This document shows, piece by piece, positions 44,780-52,571 of a DNA stretch of 64,000 nucleotides. This DNA is from a virus. A model generated the notes under the pieces. It was not told the origin of the DNA. It ran no database searches and saw nothing but the letters and a program-made list of their open reading frames with translations. The stretch's first letter is position 1. Each line of letters begins with the position of its first letter. The stretch is taken from the IMG/VR virus record IMGVR_UViG_3300008459_007659, positions 1 through 64,000 of that record, one strand, 5' to 3'. The translations under genes and the position numbers were made by a program.

Positions 44780-45680
44780 AAGACATTACGATAAAAGTGA
44801 GTTATTAAACTACGTTGAGTTAGATAAGGATACAACAACATTAGAGAATAAAGTAATATTATTACATTTAGATTCTTTTTGTTTGGGGGATACTATTTGT
44901 TTTGCGTCATTTATTGATTCATTTATAGATTACCACAACCCAAAAAAAGTTATTGTATCCACATTTTTTCCTCATTTATTAATATCAAATAATGAAAAAT
45001 GTGAAATTATTAACGCCAATCAACAAAAAAAATTAACAATAGATAAATTAATTGATGTTGGTTATGATAAAAATAATATGTCACATACTTTGGGTGGTAT
45101 GTTGTATGCAACCAAAGATACAATGATGATACCACAATCAACCGAACCAAAAAAACCAACATTAATACCAAAATTTAAAAACGTTAAATCAAATAAAATA
45201 ACTATTGCTCCCGAATCATTAAAATCAATTGCTCAATGGGATAGAGATGGTTGGCAGTTAGTTGTTGATTCTTTGGTTAATTCTGGTTTTGAGGTTTTTA
45301 ATGTCTCTTACGAAGATACATTAAAATTAAATAATGTTAAAGGATATCACGGATTTGATGATATCAACGTCTCGTTAAATCACATATTAGAATCAAGATT
45401 GTTTATTGGGCTATCTTCGGGATTATCTTGGTTGGCATGGGCGTATGATGTTCCAGTTGTTATGATTTCAGGTTTTACAAAAGAACACAATGAATTTGAT
45501 TGTTTTAGAGTTATTAATAAAAACGTTTGTAATGGGTGTTTTAATTTATTTCCAAATATTAGCACTAAATGTCCGATATTTTTAAATACAGAAAGAGAAA
45601 ACGAATGTCATAAAAAAATAACACCAAAAATGGTTATAGAACAAATAAACAAGGCAATTATGTTTACAAACAATAAATAA
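44772..45680 (+). CDS. TibC/BAHT-like protein O-heptosyltransferase
   Basis: The 302-residue GT9-fold protein has VILLHLDSFCLGDTICFASF at the acceptor loop, ITIAPESLKSIAQWDRDGWQ opening the donor domain, and RLFIGLSSGLSWLAWAYDVPVVMISGFTKEHNEF followed by RVINKNVCNGCFN and four Cys at 253, 256, 267 and 279. The G-L-S-S-G-L-S-W-x-A-W stretch and the C-x2-C...C...C finger are the marks of the bacterial autotransporter heptosyltransferases (TibC, Aah), which bind a metal ion through these Cys and O-heptosylate adhesin repeats. It is about 100 residues shorter than TibC, lacking its N-terminal part. Its neighbours are autotransporter-like fibers, which makes these the obvious acceptors; this is inference. 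Confidence 0.75.
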   Translation: MIKRHYDKSELLNYVELDKDTTTLENKVILLHLDSFCLGDTICFASFIDSFIDYHNPKKVIVSTFFPHLLISNNEKCEIINANQQKKLTIDKLIDVGYDKNNMSHTLGGMLYATKDTMMIPQSTEPKKPTLIPKFKNVKSNKITIAPESLKSIAQWDRDGWQLVVDSLVNSGFEVFNVSYEDTLKLNNVKGYHGFDDINVSLNHILESRLFIGLSSGLSWLAWAYDVPVVMISGFTKEHNEFDCFRVINKNVCNGCFNLFPNISTKCPIFLNTERENECHKKITPKMVIEQINKAIMFTNNK

Positions 45681-45697
45681 AATATTATTATAAATTT

Positions 45698-46585
45698 ATG
45701 GAAAAAAAATATTCAATATTTCATATAGAAGGTGGGTTAGGAAAACATATATGTGCAACTGCGGTTGCAAAATGTATTAAGAATAATTTCCCTGAAAGAG
45801 AGTTGATTGTGGTATGTGCTTACCCTGAAATATTTTTAAATTTAGAATTTATTGATAGAGTGTATAGAATTGGTAACACACCATATTTCTACGATGACTT
45901 CATTAATGATAAAGATTCAAAAATATTTAAACATGAACCTTATTTCACTGATGAACACATACATAAAAAATTACCTCTAATTGAGAATTGGTGCAAACTG
46001 TTTAATTTGAATTATTTAGGAGAGAAACCTGAATTAGTATTTAATCTTAGGCAAAAACAAACAGGTATTAACAAATGGAAAAGAGATAAACCTGTGATGG
46101 TAATCCAAACAAACGGAGGACCCTTAAATGATCAACCTTATCCATATTCTTGGACTAGAGATATTCCGTATGATGTTGCTCAACATTTAGTTAATTATTT
46201 TTCACCACAATATCACATAATTCAAATATGTAGAAATGAAAAAAATGCAATTGCAGGATGTGAAGTTATTACAGAACAAATGTCTAACATGGAATTGTTT
46301 TCACTATTGTTTATGTCTGAAAAAAGAATTTTAATTGATTCTTGTTTGCAACACGCATCTGCGGCAATGGGAATACCATCAACTGTTTTATGGATAGGTA
46401 CATCGCCAGTTATGTTTGGTTATAACACACACAAAAATATTATTGCAAAATTACCTAACACGGTGAAATTACCTGATAGTTATTTGTTTGATTATAATTT
46501 TAATGGGTTAACACATGAATGTCCTTTAATAGATACCGATATTTTTGATATCGACGAAATAATATATAATATAAATAATTTTTAA
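45698..46585 (+). CDS. GT9-like glycosyltransferase 2
   Basis: The 295-residue paralog of the protein at 36956-37834. It shares SIFHIEGGLGKHICATAV, YPEIFLNL, KPVMVIQTNGGPL and EKRILIDSCLQHASAAMGIPSTVLWIGTSP in the same order. The two copies sit on either side of fibers 2 and 3, each next to a sulfotransferase but in opposite order (sulfotransferase then GT9 in one, GT9 then sulfotransferase here). The pair may modify two different fibers, or different positions of one glycan. Confidence 0.7.
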   Translation: MEKKYSIFHIEGGLGKHICATAVAKCIKNNFPERELIVVCAYPEIFLNLEFIDRVYRIGNTPYFYDDFINDKDSKIFKHEPYFTDEHIHKKLPLIENWCKLFNLNYLGEKPELVFNLRQKQTGINKWKRDKPVMVIQTNGGPLNDQPYPYSWTRDIPYDVAQHLVNYFSPQYHIIQICRNEKNAIAGCEVITEQMSNMELFSLLFMSEKRILIDSCLQHASAAMGIPSTVLWIGTSPVMFGYNTHKNIIAKLPNTVKLPDSYLFDYNFNGLTHECPLIDTDIFDIDEIIYNINNF

Positions 46586-46586
46586 T

Positions 46587-47408
46587 ATGGTAGAAAAGAT
46601 ATTTTTTCAAAGCTCATTACCAAGAGCTGGTTCAACATTATTACAAAACATAATGGGGCAAAATCCTGATTTTTATGTTACACCAACTTCAGGTGTTTTA
46701 GAACTTGTATATGCCGCAAGAAACAATTACACTAACTCGCCTGAATTTAAGGCTCAAGATTCTAAATTAATGAAAGATGGGTTCATATCATTTTGTAAAA
46801 ATGGTATGGAGGGATTTTTTAATGGTGTAACAGATAAACCTTATGTTTTAGATAAAAGTAGAGGGTGGGGAGTTCACTATGGTTTTTTAAATTCTTTTTA
46901 TCCTGAACCTAAAATAATTTGTATGGTTAGAGATCCAAGATCAATTTTTGCGTCAATGGAGAAAAATTTTAGGAAAAGTCAACATTTAGATTCAGGATTG
47001 GTTAATCATGCTCAAATGGCAGGAACAACGACTGAAAAGAGAATTGATATATGGGCTCAATCACAACCTGTTGGTTTGGCTTTAGAAAGATTACAACAAA
47101 TTTTTAGAGAAGGGGTAAACGACAAAATATTGTTTGTTAGATTTGAGGATTTAACCTCAAGTCCTAAAACAGAAATAGAAAGAATTTATACCTATTTAGG
47201 ATTACCGTATTATGAAGGTCATGACTTTAATAACGTAACTCAAATTACAAAAGAAGATGATTCAATTTATGGTATTTACGGTGATCATGTCATTAAACAA
47301 CGAATAGAACCTACCAAAAAAGATTATCGGGATATCTTAGGTGATGATGCTTCTAATTGGATAAAAAACAGATACAAATGGGTATTTAATCAATTTGGTT
47401 ATTTTTAA
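46587..47408 (+). CDS. Sulfotransferase 2
   Basis: A 273-residue protein of exactly the same length as sulfotransferase 1, with the PAPS loop SLPRAGSTLLQNIM and the 3'-phosphate segment CMVRDPRSIFASMEKNFRK, then FVRFEDLTSSPKTEIERIYTYLGLP. It starts 1 nt after the GT9-like gene and is followed after 5 nt by the APS kinase, so donor supply and transfer are in one operon. Acceptor specificity is unknown; residues between the two motifs differ from copy 1 (IDIWAQSQPVGL against IDHYSISPPIGP). Confidence 0.85.
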   Translation: MVEKIFFQSSLPRAGSTLLQNIMGQNPDFYVTPTSGVLELVYAARNNYTNSPEFKAQDSKLMKDGFISFCKNGMEGFFNGVTDKPYVLDKSRGWGVHYGFLNSFYPEPKIICMVRDPRSIFASMEKNFRKSQHLDSGLVNHAQMAGTTTEKRIDIWAQSQPVGLALERLQQIFREGVNDKILFVRFEDLTSSPKTEIERIYTYLGLPYYEGHDFNNVTQITKEDDSIYGIYGDHVIKQRIEPTKKDYRDILGDDASNWIKNRYKWVFNQFGYF

Positions 47409-47413
47409 TTATT

Positions 47414-47872
47414 ATGGAGAATAAAATTTATTGGTTTACCGGTCAGCCAGGTGCGGGAAAGACAGTTTTGTCTTTAATGTTAAAAACGGTTTTAGAACTT
47501 GACAATAGTAATAAAGTATTTCATATTGATGGAGATGAATTAAGAAGTCTTTTTAATAATCAAAAATACGGTAGAGAAGGTCGTGAAGAGAATATAAAAC
47601 GAGCACAAGATATTGCTAAATTTATATTAGCTCAAGGACATAGTGTTGTTGTTAGTTTGGTTGCACCATACAAAGAACTTAGAGAAAGTCTTAAACAAGA
47701 GTTGGGTAATTTGCTTGTTGAGTTTTATGTTCACACTACAGATATTAGAGGTAGAGAACATTTTCACACCGACGAATATGAAAAACCAACAGAAAATTAT
47801 TTAGATATTAATACAACTAATGTTGACCCACAAATATCACTAAACCAAATAATAGAACACATTTCAAAATGA
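47414..47872 (+). CDS. cysC: Adenylylsulfate (APS) kinase
   Basis: The 152-residue protein has a P-loop FTGQPGAGKT (residues 8-17), FHIDGDELRSLFNNQKYGREGREENIKRA split across the APS-binding D-G-D-x-L-R and the following G-R-x-G-R-x-E-N motifs, and VVVSLVAPYKELRE in place of the S-x-I-S-P-x segment. It phosphorylates APS to PAPS, the donor of sulfotransferases. It is shorter than most CysC proteins (about 180-200), the shortening falling at the C-terminal end. The gene overlaps the next one by 4 nt. Confidence 0.85.
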   Translation: MENKIYWFTGQPGAGKTVLSLMLKTVLELDNSNKVFHIDGDELRSLFNNQKYGREGREENIKRAQDIAKFILAQGHSVVVSLVAPYKELRESLKQELGNLLVEFYVHTTDIRGREHFHTDEYEKPTENYLDINTTNVDPQISLNQIIEHISK

Positions 47873-48333
47873 ATTGGGAAGTAAAAAATCACGGAGGAGA
47901 ACCTACAACAAACGAAAGTAAAAAATATGCAATATTTGTTGGTAGATACCAACCATACCATTATGGACATATTGAGTTAATACAACAAAAATTAAATCAA
48001 GGAATTCCTGCTCTTATTATGGTTAGGGATATTGAACCTGACGAAAAAAATCCATTTACCACTGAACAAACGGTAAAGATGATTGAGGAATATCATAACT
48101 CAAAAGGTGATGATGTTAAAGTTGTTATTATTCCTGATATTGAATCTGTTAATTACGGTAGAGGTGTTGGGTATGAAATAAATGAATTCACACCACCAGA
48201 TAATATTGGATTCATATCTGCAACAGGAATAAGAAACTCAATTGCTAAAGGTGACGACAAATGGAAAGATATGGTGGACGAATCAATACAAGATTATATA
48301 ATTAATTTTTTAACATATGCAAATACAAAGTAA
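47869..48333 (+). CDS. Nucleotidyltransferase (NMN adenylyltransferase-like HIGH family)
   Basis: The 154-residue protein is of the HxGH nucleotidyltransferase superfamily: FVGRYQPYHYGHIELIQQ (His 31, His 34), a middle strand VKVVIIPDIESVNYGRG and the end motif ISATGIRNSIAKGDDKW. It resembles NadM-type and cytidylyltransferase-like proteins more than ATP sulfurylase. Between the APS kinase (4-nt overlap) and the DUF2061 gene (17-bp overlap), it may nevertheless form APS from ATP and sulfate, or adenylylate another acid. Substrate unknown; this is the least certain step of the sulfation route. Confidence 0.7.
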   Translation: MNWEVKNHGGEPTTNESKKYAIFVGRYQPYHYGHIELIQQKLNQGIPALIMVRDIEPDEKNPFTTEQTVKMIEEYHNSKGDDVKVVIIPDIESVNYGRGVGYEINEFTPPDNIGFISATGIRNSIAKGDDKWKDMVDESIQDYIINFLTYANTK

Positions 48334-48757
48334 AACTTATCAAATCAGATTTAACACAGATTCAAAAACTGATGATGAAAGATGGAGATTAATTGAAAAC
48401 GGTAACGAGACATTAGTTTCAGACATCATTATTGATGGACACACTCAAACAACTAAAGATTGGTTACCGGAAATTAATGATTATAAATGGCATGTTAGTT
48501 GTGTTGGTTATTGTAGTATTGAGAATAATGTTGCATATATAAAAACCATAAAAGAAGAATCTGTATTAATTAGACATATTTTAAAAACAGTTAGTTATAG
48601 ATTTTTAGGAACCTTAACTACAGTTGTTGTTGCATATTCGTTAGGGGCAACAATTGAGGTTTCGGCATTGCTTGGTGTTGGTGAACTTATTATGAAACCA
48701 TTTATATATTTTGGTCACGAAAGATTGTGGTATAAATATATAAGAATTAAAAAATAA
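48317..48757 (+). CDS. DUF2061 membrane protein with extra N-terminal domain
   Basis: The C-terminal 70 residues of this 146-residue protein match DUF2061: LIRHILKTVSYRFLGTLTT, then VVVAYSLGATIEVSALLGV, ELIMKPFIYFGHERLWYKY, with two predicted membrane helices and the conserved H-E-R-x-W. The first 75 residues (KDWLPEINDYKWHVSCVGYC) form a soluble domain I do not recognise. DUF2061 proteins are found beside CysC genes in bacteria. Their function is not settled. Here the gene overlaps the nucleotidyltransferase by 17 bp, tying it to the sulfate module; a role in sulfate or adenylate transport, or as a membrane anchor, is possible. Confidence 0.75.
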   Translation: MQIQSKTYQIRFNTDSKTDDERWRLIENGNETLVSDIIIDGHTQTTKDWLPEINDYKWHVSCVGYCSIENNVAYIKTIKEESVLIRHILKTVSYRFLGTLTTVVVAYSLGATIEVSALLGVGELIMKPFIYFGHERLWYKYIRIKK

Positions 48758-48768
48758 CTTTCTTTCAT

Positions 48769-48778
48769 TGTATTTATA
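48769..48778 (+). promoter_or_regulatory. Candidate late promoter before the Thr/Pro-rich gene
   Basis: TGTATTTATA ends 7 nt before the ATG at 48786, leaving room for only a very short mRNA leader. Confidence 0.5.
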
Positions 48779-48785
48779 AGATACA

Positions 48786-49280
48786 ATGGAGCAATCAATT
48801 ACTATACAAAGTATTAATTATGACGGTGAACTTGCTAATATCTTATTTAAACCAGATATTAGCGAAACCGTATATAATTTAGGTGATCAGTTTTTACCTT
48901 TTGTGTTTAATTCAAACACAATTAACCCTAATTTAGAAGTATTTGGGACATATACTATATTAATTTTATTTAATAAATGCCCATATTTTTTAAATGTCCC
49001 AAGACTTACTCCTACACCGACACCTACAAATACGCCAACTAGAACACCAACACCTACACCAACACCTACGATTACACCTACACCTACGTTCGATCCTTGT
49101 AAGGTACCAACACCAACACCAACGGTTACTACAACGCCTACGATTACACCTACAAATACACCAACTCCAAGTGTGACTTGTACAAATCCTTGTGGTTGTC
49201 CTGAACCAAGTAAAACACCAAAACCAAGTAAAACACCAAAACCGACACCTACTTGTACAAGTCCTTGTGGTTGCCCATAA
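48786..49280 (+). CDS. Thr/Pro-rich virion protein
   Basis: The first 75 residues form a small beta domain ([18 protein letters not shown]). The remaining 90 are almost only Thr and Pro, with a [16 protein letters not shown] run and two Cys-containing ends: TCTNPCGCP and TCTSPCGCP, separated by a repeat [12 protein letters not shown]. This is a stalk-like, probably extended region, similar to those of mucin-type or fiber proteins, and an ideal acceptor for O-glycosylation. It is followed by the BspA-like gene. Virion location is inferred from the promoter type and composition. Confidence 0.65.
   Translation: MEQSITIQSINYDGELANILFKPDISETVYNLGDQFLPFVFNSNTINPNLEVFGTYTILILFNKCPYFLNVPRLTPTPTPTNTPTRTPTPTPTPTITPTPTFDPCKVPTPTPTVTTTPTITPTNTPTPSVTCTNPCGCPEPSKTPKPSKTPKPTPTCTSPCGCP
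49006..49175 (+). repeat. Hexanucleotide Thr/Pro tract
   Basis: Imperfect ACACCT/ACACCA units encode (TP)n. Since the unit is 6 bp, copy-number change keeps the reading frame and only alters stalk length. Confidence 0.8.
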
Positions 49281-49309
49281 ACAATTTAATTTTTGATTAA
49301 ATGTTTTAT

Positions 49310-49319
49310 TGTATTTATA
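49310..49319 (+). promoter_or_regulatory. Candidate late promoter of the BspA-like gene
   Basis: TGTATTTATATAATG ends with an out-of-frame ATG-TAA; the motif lies 14 nt before the real ATG at 49334. Confidence 0.5.
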
Positions 49320-49333
49320 TAATGTAATTTAAA

Positions 49334-51271
49334 ATGATACATCAAATTTCAATAACAGGAGTAACAGGAACTCCACCATATTCAATATCGGTATGTGATT
49401 CAACATACACATATTGTTATTTGGTTACAGGTTCAACAACAATACCACCAACATTTACTTTTGATGTTCCATCACCTTTAGATGGAGTTAATAATTTAAT
49501 TGTAAAAATAACTGATTCTACAGGATGCGAATACTTTGAACCTTATAGTTGTCCTCCTACACCGACACCAACACCTACTCTAACACCGACACCAACACCT
49601 ACCCCAACCGATTTGTGTTATTGTTTAATGGCAGTTAATTCATCCATGATGGATGGTTCGTTTGATTATATAGATTGTGATGGATTATCACAATTAAATA
49701 TTCATGTCCCAAGTGGAATAACATATTATACTTGTGGATCTAACCCGACAAACATAATTAATTTATCAATCGGAATAGGTGATTTATGTTCTTTATCCAG
49801 TTGTAATCCACCTTTACCTTCATTATCGGCAACACCAACTCCTACTCCCACACCTTCGTCATTACCTTTTGCGTTTATTTCAGTTTGGTCGGCATCAACT
49901 ACAATTGAACTTCCGTATTCACCAACTGGAACTTATTCAGGAATAATAGATTGGGGTGATGGTAATACATCTGTTAACTCATATGCAAATAGAACTCATA
50001 CATATTCGATAACAGGTGATTATACTGTAACAATTACAGGTACAATTGAGGGTTGGGATTTTAATAATTATGCGACATCTTATAAAAACAATATAAAAGA
50101 AATATTAAGGTGGGGTCCACTAAAAGGAGAATCAGGTTCAAACAATGGCATGTTCTATGGTTGTCAAAATTTAATTATAACAGGTGTAACAGATACTATT
50201 AATTTAATTGGAATAACAAATTTGAGTAGTATGTTTTTTGGTTGTACTAGTTTAACTACCGTAAATAATATGGATAGTTGGGATGTATCATCTGTTAATA
50301 ATATGTCGGGTATGTTTACATTGACATCTAATTTCAATCAACCAATAGGAAGTTGGGATGTTTCAAATGTTACAAATATGGCATCTATGTTCTCGTTATC
50401 CACAAACTTTAACCAAAACATCGGAAGTTGGGATGTTTCAAACGTTACCAATATGTTGGCTATGTTTTTAGCCGCGGCAAATTTCAATCAACCAATAGGA
50501 GGATGGGATGTTTCAAATGTTATCAATATGTCAGCTATGTTCGCAGGTTCTCAAAATTTCAATCAACCAGTAGGAAGTTGGGATGTTTCAAATGTTACCA
50601 ATATGTCGTCTATGTTTGGTAATGCAACAAACTTCAATCAGACAATTGGGGGTTGGGATGTGTCAAATGTTACCAATATGGGTAATATGTTTGGTAATGC
50701 AACAAACTTTAACCAAAACATCGGAAGTTGGGATGTTTCAAATGTTACCGATATGAATGGTATGTTTTTATCGGCAATAAACTTTAACCAAAACATCGGA
50801 AGTTGGGATGTTTCAAATGTTACCGTTATGAATGGTATGTTTAATAATGCTACAAGTTTTAACAATGGAGGTTCTCCAAGTATAAATTTATGGAATGTTT
50901 CAGGTGTGACAAATATGTCATTTACTTTTTATACCGCAACAAATTTCAATCAACCAATAGGAGGATGGGACGTATCTAATGTAACAAATATGGAAAATAT
51001 GTTATCATTGGCAACAGTTTTTGATCAACCAATCGGAGGATGGGATGTTTCATCAGTAACTAATATGAGTTTTATGTTAAATGGTACGTCATTATCAACA
51101 CCTAATTATGATTTACTACTCAATGGATGGGCATCATTAGGAGGTTCATTACAACCCTCAGTTAATTTTAATGCCGGTACTTCTGTATATACGATTGCAA
51201 CGGCTGGTGTGAGTAGAAATTATTTGACAGGAACCAAGTTATGGAATATAACTGACGGGGGAGGAATTTAA
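49334..51271 (+). CDS. Virion adhesin with PKD-like and BspA-like (DUF285) repeats
   Basis: The 645-residue protein begins with ISITGVTGTPPYSISVCDS (a SprB/PKD-like beta start), has a [17 protein letters not shown] stalk at about 75-92, a Cys-containing segment, then a second TPTPTP run. Residues about 180-240 are a PKD-type fold (GIIDWGDGNTSVNSY ... HTYSITGDYTVTITG). From residue 333 there are ten units of about 25 residues, NFNQPIGSWDVSNVTNM-x-x-MF, the DUF285/BspA type found in bacterial surface proteins. PKD and BspA-like repeats bind proteins or glycans, so a host-binding fiber part is likely. Confidence 0.75.
   Translation: MIHQISITGVTGTPPYSISVCDSTYTYCYLVTGSTTIPPTFTFDVPSPLDGVNNLIVKITDSTGCEYFEPYSCPPTPTPTPTLTPTPTPTPTDLCYCLMAVNSSMMDGSFDYIDCDGLSQLNIHVPSGITYYTCGSNPTNIINLSIGIGDLCSLSSCNPPLPSLSATPTPTPTPSSLPFAFISVWSASTTIELPYSPTGTYSGIIDWGDGNTSVNSYANRTHTYSITGDYTVTITGTIEGWDFNNYATSYKNNIKEILRWGPLKGESGSNNGMFYGCQNLIITGVTDTINLIGITNLSSMFFGCTSLTTVNNMDSWDVSSVNNMSGMFTLTSNFNQPIGSWDVSNVTNMASMFSLSTNFNQNIGSWDVSNVTNMLAMFLAAANFNQPIGGWDVSNVINMSAMFAGSQNFNQPVGSWDVSNVTNMSSMFGNATNFNQTIGGWDVSNVTNMGNMFGNATNFNQNIGSWDVSNVTDMNGMFLSAINFNQNIGSWDVSNVTVMNGMFNNATSFNNGGSPSINLWNVSGVTNMSFTFYTATNFNQPIGGWDVSNVTNMENMLSLATVFDQPIGGWDVSSVTNMSFMLNGTSLSTPNYDLLLNGWASLGGSLQPSVNFNAGTSVYTIATAGVSRNYLTGTKLWNITDGGGI
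50330..51091 (+). repeat. 75-bp DUF285 repeat array
   Basis: Ten units: nine of 75 bp and one, the eighth, of 87 bp. Several are almost identical in DNA (TCGGAAGTTGGGATGTTTC recurs), while x-positions between the conserved N-M and M-F vary. Confidence 0.85.
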
Positions 51272-51318
51272 AAACATTTATTGAGTTTTATTTTTATTTT
51301 TTTATTATTAAAATAAAA
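51272..51318 (+). promoter_or_regulatory. T-rich gap with possible promoter before the GlcNAc-transferase gene
   Basis: TTGAGT (51281-51286), 16 nt, then TATTAT (51303-51308) lies 10 nt before the ATG at 51319. The DNA is nearly pure A/T, so this may be chance. TTTTATT and AATAAAA can also pair as a weak hairpin. Confidence 0.3.
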
Positions 51319-52566
51319 ATGAAAATTTTCATCCAAATCGCTTCTTATAGAGATCCCCAACTTATACCAACAATTAAAGATTGTATTGATAAATCAAAAA
51401 AACCTGAAAATTTAAGATTTGGTATTTGTAGACAATTTCATCCTGAAGATGGTTTTGATAATTTAACAGAATATGAGAATGATGATAGATTCAGAATTTT
51501 AAATATTCCATATCAAGAATCAACAGGCGTGTGTTGGGCAAGAAACCAAGTACAACAATTATATAAAGGAGAAAAATACACTCTACAGTTAGATTCTCAT
51601 ATGAGATTTGAACAAGATTGGGATGATACTTTAATTAAAATGATTAAAGGATTACAAAAGAATGGCTATAAAAAACCATTATTAACTGGTTATGTCTCAT
51701 CATTTGATCCTGAAAATGATCCTCAAGGTAGGGTTACCGATCCGTGGAGAATGACATTTGATAGATTTACACCTGAAGGTGTTGTATTCTTTTTACCTGA
51801 AGTAATTCCTAATTGGAGGGAATTTAGTGAACCAATACCTTCAAGATTTTACTCCGCACATTTTGCATTTACATTAGGGGAGTTTTCTAAAGAAGTTCAA
51901 CATGATCCTGAATACTATTTTCACGGTGAAGAAATTTCAATTGCAGTAAGAGCATACACTCATGGATATGATTTATTTCATCCACATAGAGTTGTTATTT
52001 GGCACGAATACACAAGGAAGGGTAGAACTAAACAATGGGACGATGATAAAGAGTGGTATAAAAAAAACGAATCTTGTCATAAAAAGAATAGACAAATACT
52101 TGGTATTGATGGAGAATCTTATGAAGGGGATTTAGGTAAATATGGTTTTGGTACCGAAAGGACAATTAGAGATTATGAAAAATATTCAGGTATCCTATTT
52201 TCTAAAAGAGCAATACAACAATATACAATAGATAAAAATTATCCTCCTAATTCATACGATTATGAAACTGAAGAACAATGGTTAGATAGTTTTACAACAA
52301 TATTCAAACATTGTATTGATATATCATTTGATGGAGTTCCTGAAAATGATTACGATTTTTGGGTTGTTGCATTTCATAATGAAAAAGATGAAACTTTATT
52401 TAGACAAGATGCCGACTCAAACGAAATAAATAGAATGATGCAAGATCCTGACAGATACTGTAAAATATGGAGAGAATTCCACACAAAAGAAAAACCTAAG
52501 TATTGGGTTGTGTGGCCGTATAGTAAATCAAAAGGATGGTGTCCAAGATTAACAGGTAATTTATAA
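51319..52566 (+). CDS. Skp1-type GlcNAc transferase (Glycosyltransferase GlcNAc family)
   Basis: The 415-residue protein has the pattern of the Pfam family Glycosyltransferase (GlcNAc), whose studied member glycosylates hydroxyproline of Skp1: IFIQIASYRDPQLIPTIKDC at the start, STGVCWARNQVQQLYKGEKY, TLQLDSHMRFEQDWDDTL with the DSH metal site, then ARSxH-like SAHFAFTLGEFSKEV and GEEISIAVRAYTHGYDLFHP. A His-rich C-terminal part follows. Transfer of GlcNAc to a protein hydroxyl is the family role. Directly upstream are two proteins full of Thr and Pro; no prolyl hydroxylase is visible in this window. Confidence 0.75.
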   Translation: MKIFIQIASYRDPQLIPTIKDCIDKSKKPENLRFGICRQFHPEDGFDNLTEYENDDRFRILNIPYQESTGVCWARNQVQQLYKGEKYTLQLDSHMRFEQDWDDTLIKMIKGLQKNGYKKPLLTGYVSSFDPENDPQGRVTDPWRMTFDRFTPEGVVFFLPEVIPNWREFSEPIPSRFYSAHFAFTLGEFSKEVQHDPEYYFHGEEISIAVRAYTHGYDLFHPHRVVIWHEYTRKGRTKQWDDDKEWYKKNESCHKKNRQILGIDGESYEGDLGKYGFGTERTIRDYEKYSGILFSKRAIQQYTIDKNYPPNSYDYETEEQWLDSFTTIFKHCIDISFDGVPENDYDFWVVAFHNEKDETLFRQDADSNEINRMMQDPDRYCKIWREFHTKEKPKYWVVWPYSKSKGWCPRLTGNL

Positions 52567-52571
52567 TTTAT

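Noticed and set aside
47869-48333. Call as ATP sulfurylase
   Set aside because: Motifs (GRYQPYHYGH, SATGIR) and the length of 154 residues fit NadM-like nucleotidyltransferases; the longer ATP sulfurylase core is absent. The activity remains possible but is not shown.
38000-51271. Diversity-generating retroelement acting on the fibers or DUF285 repeats
   Set aside because: No reverse transcriptase gene and no template repeat is seen in the window; variation between units looks like recombination, not adenine mutagenesis.
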